Shown here one piece after another: positions 1 through 4,612 of a stretch of 5,150 nt of DNA. The notes below the pieces were generated by a model. It was not told the origin of the DNA and made no database searches. It saw only the letters and a list, made by a program, of their open reading frames with translations. The stretch spans positions 1-5,150 of the forward strand of contig JAEYYV010000079.1 in assembly GCA_023428295.1 (NCBI GenBank), given 5' to 3'. The position numbers were made by a program, and so were the translations under genes. The first letter of the stretch is position 1. Each line of letters opens with the position of its first letter. The DNA is from Pseudomonadota bacterium (GTDB lineage: Bacteria > Myxococcota_A > Polyangia > Haliangiales > Haliangiaceae).

Positions 1-126
1 ACGCTCGTGTCGCCGATCGCCATCGAAGAAGGTCTGCGCTTCGCGATTCGCGAGGGCGGCAAGACGGTCGGCGCCGGCGTCGTCACGAAGATCCTCGAAG
101 AGGTCAAGGAAGAGAAGAAGAAGTAG
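1..126 (+). CDS. tuf: Elongation factor Tu, C-terminal end (partial)
   Basis: Only the last 41 codons and the TAG stop are in the window. EF-Tu carries aminoacyl-tRNA to the ribosomal A site as a GTP complex in the cytoplasm. The visible part is the end of beta-barrel domain 3: LRFAIREGGKTVGAGVVTKI is almost identical to the conserved EF-Tu C-terminus. Family members usually stop within about one to three residues after VTKI or VAKV (E. coli ends VAKVLG, Thermus ends near VTKILE). Here the protein continues with EVKEEKKK, a charged tail of about eight residues. The codons of this tail and the stop also form the left arm of a perfect hairpin (117-140). The position just upstream of tRNA-Trp, secE and nusG is a common arrangement for a tuf copy. 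Identity is very secure; the 5' part lies outside the window. Confidence 0.97.
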   Translation, partial: TLVSPIAIEEGLRFAIREGGKTVGAGVVTKILEEVKEEKKK

Positions 127-140
127 CTCGCTACTTCTTC
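117..140 (+). other. Perfect 10-bp hairpin spanning the tuf stop codon
   Basis: GAAGAAGTAG (117-126) is exactly complementary to CTACTTCTTC (131-140), with a CTCG tetraloop. The left arm is the last coding bases plus the TAG stop. No T tract follows directly, so by itself it is not an intrinsic terminator. It may protect the mRNA 3' end or assist the terminator hairpin that starts seven bases later. The structure is seen directly; the function is inferred. Confidence 0.6.
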
Positions 141-146
141 GTACAG

Positions 147-180
147 CGGCCGGCTCGCGCGAGTCGGCCGTTTGTCGTTT
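147..180 (+). terminator. Probable Rho-independent terminator of tuf
   Basis: The arms CGGCCGGCTC (147-156) and GAGTCGGCCG (161-170) pair over 10 bp with one G-U wobble around a GCGC loop. They are followed at once by the T-rich run TTTGTCGTTT (171-180). The T tract is interrupted, so efficiency is uncertain, but the location 20 bases after the tuf stop fits. If it works, tRNA-Trp and secE need their own promoter or read-through. Confidence 0.65.
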
Positions 181-253
181 CGGGCAGGTTGACCGGGGTA
201 GCGATCGGTCCGAGCTTCACGCAGTTCGGAGAAAACGAAATCGCAGAGCCCTC

Positions 254-282
254 TTGCCTCGCAGTTTGAAAAGGGGTACACG
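254..282 (+). promoter_or_regulatory. Weak sigma70-type promoter candidate upstream of tRNA-Trp
   Basis: TTGCCT (254-259) and TACACG (277-282) are 17 bases apart. They match the -35 consensus at 4 of 6 and the -10 consensus at 3 of 6 positions. This is the best-spaced pair I found between the tuf terminator and the tRNA, and it would start transcription about 60 bases before the tRNA. The match is poor and could be chance. Promoters of GC-rich bacteria often deviate from the consensus, so a promoter somewhere in 181-340 is likelier than this exact one. Confidence 0.2.
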
Positions 283-348
283 TCCGCTTCCGTTCAGCAC
301 AGCCGAGGAGTATCCGCAGAAGAACGTAGCTAAGTTGTCGAGATTTTT

Positions 349-421
<73 letters not shown>

Positions 422-427
422 CCCACA

Positions 428-446
428 TCCGAGAAACACCCTCGGA
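428..446 (+). other. Small hairpin between tRNA-Trp and secE
   Basis: TCCGAG (428-433) and CTCGGA (441-446) pair perfectly over 6 bp around a 7-base loop, starting seven bases after the tRNA. No T tract follows, so it is not a terminator. It could mark a processing point that separates the tRNA from the secE mRNA. That role is a guess. Confidence 0.3.
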
Positions 447-487
447 GAGCCCCGGCAGGATCGCCCTGTCATCATTCTAGGAACGTC

Positions 488-865
488 GTGGCCCAGCAAG
501 AGAACGCACCCAACAAGCCAGTCCACCTCATCTACCTCGTAGGTGCGGTCGTCATGTTCTACCTGTTGCAGTGGAGCATCGACTGGCTCTGGGGCTACTT
601 CGGATCGCCACCCAGCGAGCTCCGTATCACGCTCCTCGCGGGTGTGAGCGCGACGCTCCTCGCGATCTTCCTGTATCGCAGCGATCGCATCTACACGCTC
701 GCCAACGAAGTCGCCGGCGAGCTCAAGAAGGTCACGTGGCCGACAGCCAAAGAAGTGCGCACGGCAACGATCGTCGTCATCGTGATGGCGATCATCTCGG
801 CGCTCATCCTCGGCGTCTTCGACTTTGTTTGGTCGAATCTCACGGAGTTGGTCTATGGCGGATGA
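488..865 (+). CDS. secE: Preprotein translocase subunit SecE
   Basis: 125 residues. SecE is an inner-membrane protein that clamps the two halves of the SecY channel in the Sec translocon. The hallmark is the amphipathic cytoplasmic segment at residues 74-91 with ELKKVTWPT (78-86), followed by the conserved C-terminal membrane helix at about 93-115. Two further hydrophobic segments lie at about 14-35 and 47-63. This is therefore the three-helix form, close in length to the 127-residue E. coli protein rather than the short one-helix form of many Gram-positives. The start is GTG at 488, with AGGA at 479-482 five bases upstream; no better start is in frame. The 3' end overlaps nusG by 11 bases, suggesting translational coupling. 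No rpmG (L33) gene sits between tuf and secE, although many bacteria have one there. Confidence 0.95.
   Translation: MAQQENAPNKPVHLIYLVGAVVMFYLLQWSIDWLWGYFGSPPSELRITLLAGVSATLLAIFLYRSDRIYTLANEVAGELKKVTWPTAKEVRTATIVVIVMAIISALILGVFDFVWSNLTELVYGG
844..847 (+). promoter_or_regulatory. Ribosome binding site of nusG, inside secE
   Basis: GGAG lies seven bases before the ATG at 855 and within the last codons of secE. It supports 855 as the nusG start over the longer in-frame GTG-type start at 825, which has no such site at the right distance. Confidence 0.7.
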
Positions 866-1445
866 AGGTTTGACGACGGGCGCGGAAGGGCAAACGCCGA
901 TCGCTGCGCCCGCGAACGCCGAGAAGAAGTGGTACATCGTGCACACCTATTCGGGGCACGAGAACAAGGCCAAGCTGACGCTCAAGGAGCGTGTGGCCAA
1001 CGCCAACCTGACCGAGTTCTTCGGCGACATCCTCGTTCCCACCGAGAGCGTGATGGAAGTCGTGAAGGGCCAGCGCCGCACGACCACGCGCAAGTTCTTC
1101 CCGGGCTACATGTTCGTGCAGATGGTCCTCGACGACCGCACGTTCCACCTCGTCAAGAACACCCCCAAGATCACCGGGTTCCTCGGCGGCACCAAGCCGA
1201 CGCCCGTGCCCGAGCGCGAGATCACCGGCGTTCAGACGAACATGAACGAGGGCAAGGTCAAGCCGAAGGCCAAGATCGTGTTCTCCGTCGGAGATACGGT
1301 CCGCATCATCGACGGCTCGTTCGCGAACTTCACGGCCAAGGTCGAGGAAGTGAAGGCGGACAAGCAGAAGGTGAAGGTCTCGCTCAACATGTTCGGACGC
1401 ACCACGTCCGTAGAGCTTGACTTCGCCCACGTCGAGAAAGCATAA
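855..1445 (+). CDS. nusG: Transcription termination/antitermination factor NusG
   Basis: 196 residues from the ATG at 855. NusG binds the RNA polymerase clamp as a processivity factor and links polymerase to Rho or ribosomal protein S10. The NGN domain covers about residues 24-125: KWYIVHTYSGHE (25-36) is its first strand and helix, and RKFFPGYMFVQM (79-90) is the conserved central motif. The KOW domain covers about 143-196, with FSVGDTVRIIDGSF at its start and FGRTTSVELDF (180-190) near the end. Before the NGN domain is a disordered-looking Ala/Thr/Glu-rich lead of about 22 residues that E. coli NusG lacks. If the upstream start at 825 were used, ten residues with no family counterpart would be added. 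The gene overlaps secE, so both are probably translated from one message. Identity is secure. Confidence 0.96.
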   Translation: MADEGLTTGAEGQTPIAAPANAEKKWYIVHTYSGHENKAKLTLKERVANANLTEFFGDILVPTESVMEVVKGQRRTTTRKFFPGYMFVQMVLDDRTFHLVKNTPKITGFLGGTKPTPVPEREITGVQTNMNEGKVKPKAKIVFSVGDTVRIIDGSFANFTAKVEEVKADKQKVKVSLNMFGRTTSVELDFAHVEKA

Positions 1446-1446
1446 A

Positions 1447-1462
1447 GCGTCCCCTCGGACGC
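1447..1462 (+). other. Hairpin just after the nusG stop
   Basis: GCGTCC (1447-1452) and GGACGC (1457-1462) form a perfect 6-bp stem with a CCTC loop, beginning two bases after the TAA stop. There is no T tract, so transcription probably continues into rplK. It may act in mRNA 3' stability or processing between nusG and the ribosomal protein genes. A smaller 4-bp stem (1479-1482 with 1488-1491) lies further on. I could not identify an L1 target site in this rplK leader. Confidence 0.35.
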
Positions 1463-1533
1463 CCTCCCGGCGCAACGCGTGGTCTTTCCACTCGTCGTCG
1501 GAGAAACCGCCAGAGAGTTAGTAGAGAACTGCC

Positions 1534-1956
1534 ATGAAGAAGGTCACCGCAATCATCAAGCTCCAGTGTCCCGCCGGTAAGGCGAACCCCGCGCCGCCCG
1601 TCGGTCCGGCGCTCGGACAGCACGGCTTGAACATCATGCAGTTCTGCAAGGAGTTCAACGCGCGCACGGCGAGCCAGGGCGACCTGATCATCCCGGTGCT
1701 CATCACCGCGTACGCCGATCGCTCCTTCACCTTCATCACTAAGACGCCGCCCGCGTCGATCCTTCTCAAGAAGGCGGCGAAGGTCGAGAAGGGCTCGGGC
1801 GAGCCCAACAAGAACAAGGTCGGCAAGGTGACGCAGAAGCAGGTCCGCGAGATCGCCGAGCTCAAGCTCCCCGACCTCAACACCACGAGCATCGAGAGCG
1901 CGATGCGCTCCGTCGCCGGTACGGCGCGTTCGATGGGCCTCGACGTCGTCGACTGA
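1534..1956 (+). CDS. rplK: 50S ribosomal protein L11
   Basis: 140 residues, against 142 in E. coli. L11 binds 23S rRNA at the GTPase-associated centre and forms the base of the factor-binding stalk; thiostrepton acts at this site in other bacteria. The N-terminal domain carries KLQCPAG (9-15) and the proline-rich PPVGPALGQHGLNI (21-34) followed by FCKEFNA. YADRSFTF and KTPPAS precede the linker, and the rRNA-binding C-terminal domain ends with GTARSMGLDVVD. The protein begins Met-Lys-Lys, while E. coli begins Met-Ala-Lys-Lys, so the N-terminal alanine that PrmA trimethylates in E. coli is absent. The conserved lysine in FCKEF remains. The ribosome binding site is weak (AGAGA at 1523-1527, six bases before ATG), though the start fits the family N-terminus exactly. 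Confidence 0.97.
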   Translation: MKKVTAIIKLQCPAGKANPAPPVGPALGQHGLNIMQFCKEFNARTASQGDLIIPVLITAYADRSFTFITKTPPASILLKKAAKVEKGSGEPNKNKVGKVTQKQVREIAELKLPDLNTTSIESAMRSVAGTARSMGLDVVD

Positions 1957-1962
1957 TCTTTC

Positions 1963-1992
1963 GATCGGCGAGGCAAAGCTGCCTCGTCGGTC
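1963..1992 (+). other. 13-bp hairpin after rplK
   Basis: Positions 1963-1975 pair with 1980-1992 over 13 bp, with two G-U wobbles, around an AAGC tetraloop. It starts seven bases after the rplK stop. The bases that follow (TTGAGGCT) are not a T tract, so strong intrinsic termination is unlikely. It could be a 3' stabilising element, a weak attenuator or part of a protein-binding leader for rplA. Confidence 0.55.
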
Positions 1993-2031
1993 TTGAGGCT
2001 AGAGTCTCGCGGCTCGACCCTCGCTGGAACA

Positions 2032-2077
2032 CCCTGGGAGCTCGGCCGACTCACACGGCCGCAGCGTCGAACCAGGG
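2032..2077 (+). promoter_or_regulatory. Nested stem in the rplA leader, possible autoregulatory structure
   Basis: An outer 6-bp stem, CCCTGG (2032-2037) with CCAGGG (2072-2077), encloses an inner perfect 6-bp hairpin, CGGCCG (2043-2048) with CGGCCG (2056-2061). It ends six bases before the rplA ribosome binding site. An alternative pairing of GCTC..CC (2012-2019) with GGGAGC (2036-2041) would compete with the outer stem. L1 is known to repress its operon by binding mRNA in E. coli, so a role in rplA control is plausible, but I could not match a defined L1 site. Confidence 0.3.
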
Positions 2078-2082
2078 CCCAC

Positions 2083-2087
2083 AGGAG
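2083..2087 (+). promoter_or_regulatory. Ribosome binding site fixing the rplA start
   Basis: AGGAG lies seven bases upstream of the ATG at 2095. The reading frame stays open back to a TTG at 1993, but no comparable site precedes that codon and the added residues do not belong to L1. Confidence 0.8.
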
Positions 2088-2094
2088 ACTGCAC

Positions 2095-2805
<711 letters not shown>

Positions 2806-3030
2806 CCGAAGAACTGCGCACTGTCCGGTATTCGGACATTGCAATCGAACCGCAACGGAGCTAGAAAGCCCGCCCGACACGAACCGAATCCAACGAACCC
2901 CGTCGAAGAAGGAGGCATCCATAAGTCCTCCGGAGACAGGACCGTCCCTCGGACTCGCTCTCTAGCGAAGCCGCTCGACCCCTGGCTCCACTCCCAGGGG
3001 TCGACGAGTTTTCGGAAGTAGGAGACAACG
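2806..3030 (+). promoter_or_regulatory. Structured rplJ leader, probable L10-type autoregulatory region
   Basis: This 225-base spacer is where L10 (with L7/L12) binds its mRNA in well-studied bacteria. Seen here: a 6-bp hairpin TGTCCG/CGGACA (2822-2827, 2833-2838), lengthened by GCA/TGC after one mismatch; the stretch CCGGAGACAG (2930-2939) resembling the kink-turn strand CCGnAGACAG that I recall from L10 leaders; AGTCC/GGACT (2924-2928, 2951-2955) closing around it; TCGCT/AGCGA (2955-2959, 2964-2968); and a strong final hairpin (2975-3004). The usual opposing strand CCGAGG is not found; CTCGGA lies in that place instead. The position and ladder of hairpins are good evidence for a leader. Assignment to the L10 family is tentative. 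I saw no clear promoter here. Confidence 0.5.
2975..3012 (+). terminator. Attenuator-like hairpin just before rplJ
   Basis: TCGACCCCTGG (2975-2985) and CCAGGGGTCGA (2994-3004) pair perfectly over 11 bp around an 8-base loop. Four bases later comes TTTT (3009-3012), and the rplJ ribosome binding site begins at 3020. The T tract is short and slightly displaced, so it is a weak terminator on its own. An attenuator at this point would match the logic of known L10 leaders in some bacteria. Confidence 0.5.
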
Positions 3031-3555
3031 ATGGACAAAGCCGGAAAAGAACAGGTCCTTGGCGAGATCAAAGAGCAGTTCGCCAACGTGGCCTCGATCG
3101 TGATCGCGGACTACCGCGGCATCACGGTGCCGGTCGTCACCGCGATGCGCGATGACTTCCGCAAGAACAACTGCCACTACCGCGTGATCAAGAACTCCTT
3201 GGTCAAGATCGCGGTGAAGGGCTCCAAGATGGAGCCGCTCTCGCAGATCATGGTCGGCACGACCGCCGTGATCTGGTCGACCGAGATTCCGCAGGACCCT
3301 GCCAAGATCGCGCTCGAGTGGGCGAGGAAAGAGCCCAAGTTCGTCATCAAGGGCGGCTACTACGAGGGGCAGCTCCTCGACGCGGCGGGCGTTGACTCGC
3401 TCGCGCGGATGCCGGGCAAGAACGAGATCCGCGCATCGATGCTGATGACGTTCCTCGCGGCGCCGCAGAGCTTCGTGGCTCAGCTCGCTGCAGGTCCGCA
3501 GAACTTCGCCTACCTCCTCGACGCGCGCAAGCGCCAGCTCGAAGAGAACGGCTAA
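3031..3555 (+). CDS. rplJ: 50S ribosomal protein L10
   Basis: 174 residues, slightly longer than the 165 of E. coli. L10 anchors the L7/L12 dimers to the ribosome beside L11 and is the usual autorepressor of the rplJ-rplL message. The N-terminal globular domain shows VASIVIADYRGITV (20-33), where ADYRGIT is the family signature, and YRVIKNSLVKIA (50-61), the rRNA-contact region. The C-terminal part from about residue 129 (GKNEIRAS) leads to a helix at about 150-174, rich in Leu and charged residues, where L12 dimers dock. The start ATG at 3031 has AGGAG at 3020-3024, six bases upstream. rplL follows after 108 bases with its own ribosome binding site, which fits the need for several L7/L12 copies per L10. 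Confidence 0.96.
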   Translation: MDKAGKEQVLGEIKEQFANVASIVIADYRGITVPVVTAMRDDFRKNNCHYRVIKNSLVKIAVKGSKMEPLSQIMVGTTAVIWSTEIPQDPAKIALEWARKEPKFVIKGGYYEGQLLDAAGVDSLARMPGKNEIRASMLMTFLAAPQSFVAQLAAGPQNFAYLLDARKRQLEENG

Positions 3556-3663
3556 CCCAACCAACCTCGTCGGCGCTTGTCGTCGACGTTCACTCCACCA
3601 CCAACCAGTTTTTCAAACCGCCGAACGGCGATGCGAAGATAAAAGAGCAGAAGGAACACTCCC

Positions 3664-4050
3664 ATGGCGATCACGAACGACGAAGTCATCAACTACCTCT
3701 CCAACCTCTCGGTCAACGACCTCGTGAACCTCACGAAGGCGCTCGAGGACAAGTGGGGCGTCAAGGCGGCCCCGGTGGCCGTCGCGGCGGCTCCGGCGGC
3801 GGGCGGCGGCGGCGCGGCCGCGGCCCCAGCCGAGGAGAAGACGGAGTTCACCGTCGTGCTCAAGAGCGGCGGCGCCAACAAGATCGGCGTCATCAAGGTC
3901 GTTCGCGAGATCACGGGCCTCGGTCTGAAGGACGCGAAGGACATGGTCGACGGCGCGCCCAAGGACGTGAAGGCCGGCATCAACAAGACCGAAGCCGACG
4001 ACATCTCGAAGAAGCTCAAGGAAGCCGGCGCCGAGGTGGAGGTCAAGTAA
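3664..4050 (+). CDS. rplL: 50S ribosomal protein L7/L12
   Basis: 128 residues, a little longer than the usual 120-125. L7/L12 dimers form the flexible stalk that recruits and stimulates EF-Tu, EF-G and other translational GTPases. The N-terminal dimerisation domain is about residues 1-33 (IINYL-like helices, here VINYLSNLSVNDLVNL at 8-23). The hinge is about 34-57, built almost only of Ala, Pro, Gly and Val with a run of four Gly (47-50). The C-terminal factor-binding domain begins at EKTEF and contains KVVREITGLGLKDAKDMV (78-95), the most conserved part of the family. AAGGAA at 3651-3656 is the ribosome binding site, seven bases before ATG. The extra length is in the hinge, typical of GC-rich genomes. 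Expression relative to L10 is probably raised by this independent start site. Confidence 0.97.
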   Translation: MAITNDEVINYLSNLSVNDLVNLTKALEDKWGVKAAPVAVAAAPAAGGGGAAAAPAEEKTEFTVVLKSGGANKIGVIKVVREITGLGLKDAKDMVDGAPKDVKAGINKTEADDISKKLKEAGAEVEVK

Positions 4051-4056
4051 TCCCGA

Positions 4057-4078
4057 GCCGCTGGTCTCGATCAGCGGC
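4057..4078 (+). other. 9-bp hairpin just after rplL
   Basis: GCCGCTGGT (4057-4065) and ATCAGCGGC (4070-4078) pair over 9 bp with one G-U around a CTCG tetraloop, six bases after the rplL stop. No T tract follows. It is a likely mRNA 3' structure or processing site between the ribosomal protein and RNA polymerase parts. In E. coli the rplL-rpoB gap holds an attenuator and an RNase III site, so the position is telling, but the mechanism here is unknown. It shares its CTCG tetraloop with the hairpin at the tuf stop. Confidence 0.5.
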
Positions 4079-4337
4079 GCTGGTTACCTGATCCCGCTCG
4101 TCGACTCTCTCGAGTCTTCGAACGTGCAACGAGCTCGTCGCTTCCGCGGCGGGCTCGTCGCCGTTTCGGCCCTCTGGGCTCCCGTCGAGGACCTGCGGCA
4201 AGCGCCGAGCTCGACCGACCCGATCAGCAGTCCTCGCAGACGAAATCGCGGGGTAGGACGCCCCGATTGGAGAGGTTGCCGCAGGCGTGCTCGGCCGGTA
4301 AAAGCATCGGTCCGTCGCGGGAACCGGGGGCGGCAGC

Positions 4338-4359
4338 GACGGCGATCCACCGTCTTTTT
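4338..4359 (+). terminator. Short terminator or attenuator candidate upstream of rpoB
   Basis: GACGG (4338-4342) and CCGTC (4350-4354) pair perfectly over 5 bp around a 7-base loop and run straight into TTTTT (4355-4359). The T tract is well placed but the stem is short, so it may stop only part of the transcripts coming from rplL. It lies 48 bases before the promoter candidate for rpoB. Confidence 0.45.
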
Positions 4360-4406
4360 GGCATGTCAACTTGCACGGTACTTTTCGCTTCCATCGACCG
4401 CGGCTG

Positions 4407-4415
4407 TGCTATACG
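4407..4415 (+). promoter_or_regulatory. Extended -10 promoter candidate for rpoB
   Basis: TGCTATACG contains the extended -10 TGn followed by TATACG (4410-4415), which matches TATAAT at four of six positions. No good -35 hexamer lies 16-18 bases upstream, which is tolerable for extended -10 promoters. Transcription would start near 4422 and give rpoB a leader of about 190 bases. The AT-richer local composition and the terminator candidate just upstream support it modestly. Confidence 0.4.
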
Positions 4416-4453
4416 CAGCCCCGGTTTGCGTTTCGCAGTGAGTCACAAGGGTT

Positions 4454-4481
4454 ACCGACGAGAAAGCGCGCACTCGTCGGT
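4454..4481 (+). other. Perfect 9-bp hairpin in the presumed rpoB leader
   Basis: ACCGACGAG (4454-4462) and CTCGTCGGT (4473-4481) are exactly complementary, with a 10-base loop AAAGCGCGCA. No T tract follows. Its right arm overlaps CGGTCC (4478-4483), which could instead pair with GGACCG (4546-4551), so the leader may switch between two folds. Confidence 0.55.
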
Positions 4482-4518
4482 CCGCACATAGTTCGTTTGC
4501 ACTCGCCGGTATCCGCCT

Positions 4519-4539
4519 CGACCTGATGAGCACAGGTCG
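4519..4539 (+). other. Perfect 7-bp hairpin in the rpoB leader with an ATG in its loop
   Basis: CGACCTG (4519-4525) and CAGGTCG (4533-4539) are exactly complementary around ATGAGCA. The loop ATG at 4526 is in frame with rpoB and open to it, but has no ribosome binding site. The hairpin lies inside the span that the alternative 4478-4483 with 4546-4551 pairing would close. Confidence 0.5.
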
Positions 4540-4595
4540 CTGGGTGGACCGGACTCTCTTCGTTTCGGCTTCGTTCGGCGCACAAACATCACTTC

Positions 4596-4600
4596 AGGGA
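4596..4600 (+). promoter_or_regulatory. Ribosome binding site of rpoB
   Basis: AGGGA lies 12 bases before the ATG at 4613, a longer spacing than that of the other genes here. It is the only purine-rich site near a start in this frame and favours 4613 over the in-frame ATG at 4526. Confidence 0.55.
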
Positions 4601-4612
4601 AGAACACGCACC

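Larger units (their letters stand above)
4051..4612 (+). other. 562-base non-coding spacer between rplL and rpoB
   Basis: I see no convincing gene in this stretch. From left to right it holds the hairpin after rplL (4057-4078); a small stem GACTC/GAGTC (4103-4107, 4112-4116); three copies of GCTCGTCG (4096, 4133, 4153); a stem CGGGG/CCCCG (4249-4253, 4261-4265); a terminator candidate (4338-4359); a promoter candidate (4407-4415); and two strong hairpins in the presumed rpoB leader (4454-4481 and 4519-4539). Open frames here, such as 4124-4441, are Arg-rich, lack ribosome binding sites and run across these elements. The content suggests separate control of rpoB rather than a hidden gene. Confidence 0.7.

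Noticed and set aside
189..194. TTGACC as a -35 box after the tuf terminator
   Set aside because: Good hexamer, but no acceptable -10 box lies 15-19 bases downstream.
422..425. Possible encoded CCA tail of tRNA-Trp
   Set aside because: The bases after the discriminator G421 are CCCA, not CCA, so the tail is not encoded in the right place.
825..854. Longer NusG start at 825
   Set aside because: Adds ten residues without counterpart in the family and lacks a ribosome binding site, while ATG 855 has GGAG at seven bases.
840..1475. Long open frame on the - strand opposite nusG
   Set aside because: Mirror frame of a GC-rich gene, with an Arg/Leu/Glu/His-rich composition typical of such shadows and no family resemblance. 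The same applies to the - strand frames opposite rplK, rplA, rplJ, rplL and rpoB.
1993..2094. 34-residue N-terminal extension of L1 from TTG 1993
   Set aside because: The segment is the structured spacer, the residues are unlike L1, and AGGAG is placed exactly for ATG 2095.
2839..3021. 60-codon open frame on the + strand in the rplA-rplJ spacer
   Set aside because: TTG start without a ribosome binding site, no recognisable domain, and it runs across the leader hairpins. Better explained as non-coding leader.
4359..4375. Sigma54-like promoter, TGGCATG followed by TTGCA
   Set aside because: The spacing between the GG and GC elements is one base too long. Sigma54 promoters need strict spacing, and the site overlaps the T tract of the terminator candidate.
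4124..4441. 105-codon + strand frame and a 108-codon - strand frame (4043-4369) in the rplL-rpoB spacer
   Set aside because: Arg-rich, no ribosome binding site, no recognisable motif, and they cross the terminator and promoter candidates. They look like chance open frames in GC-rich DNA.
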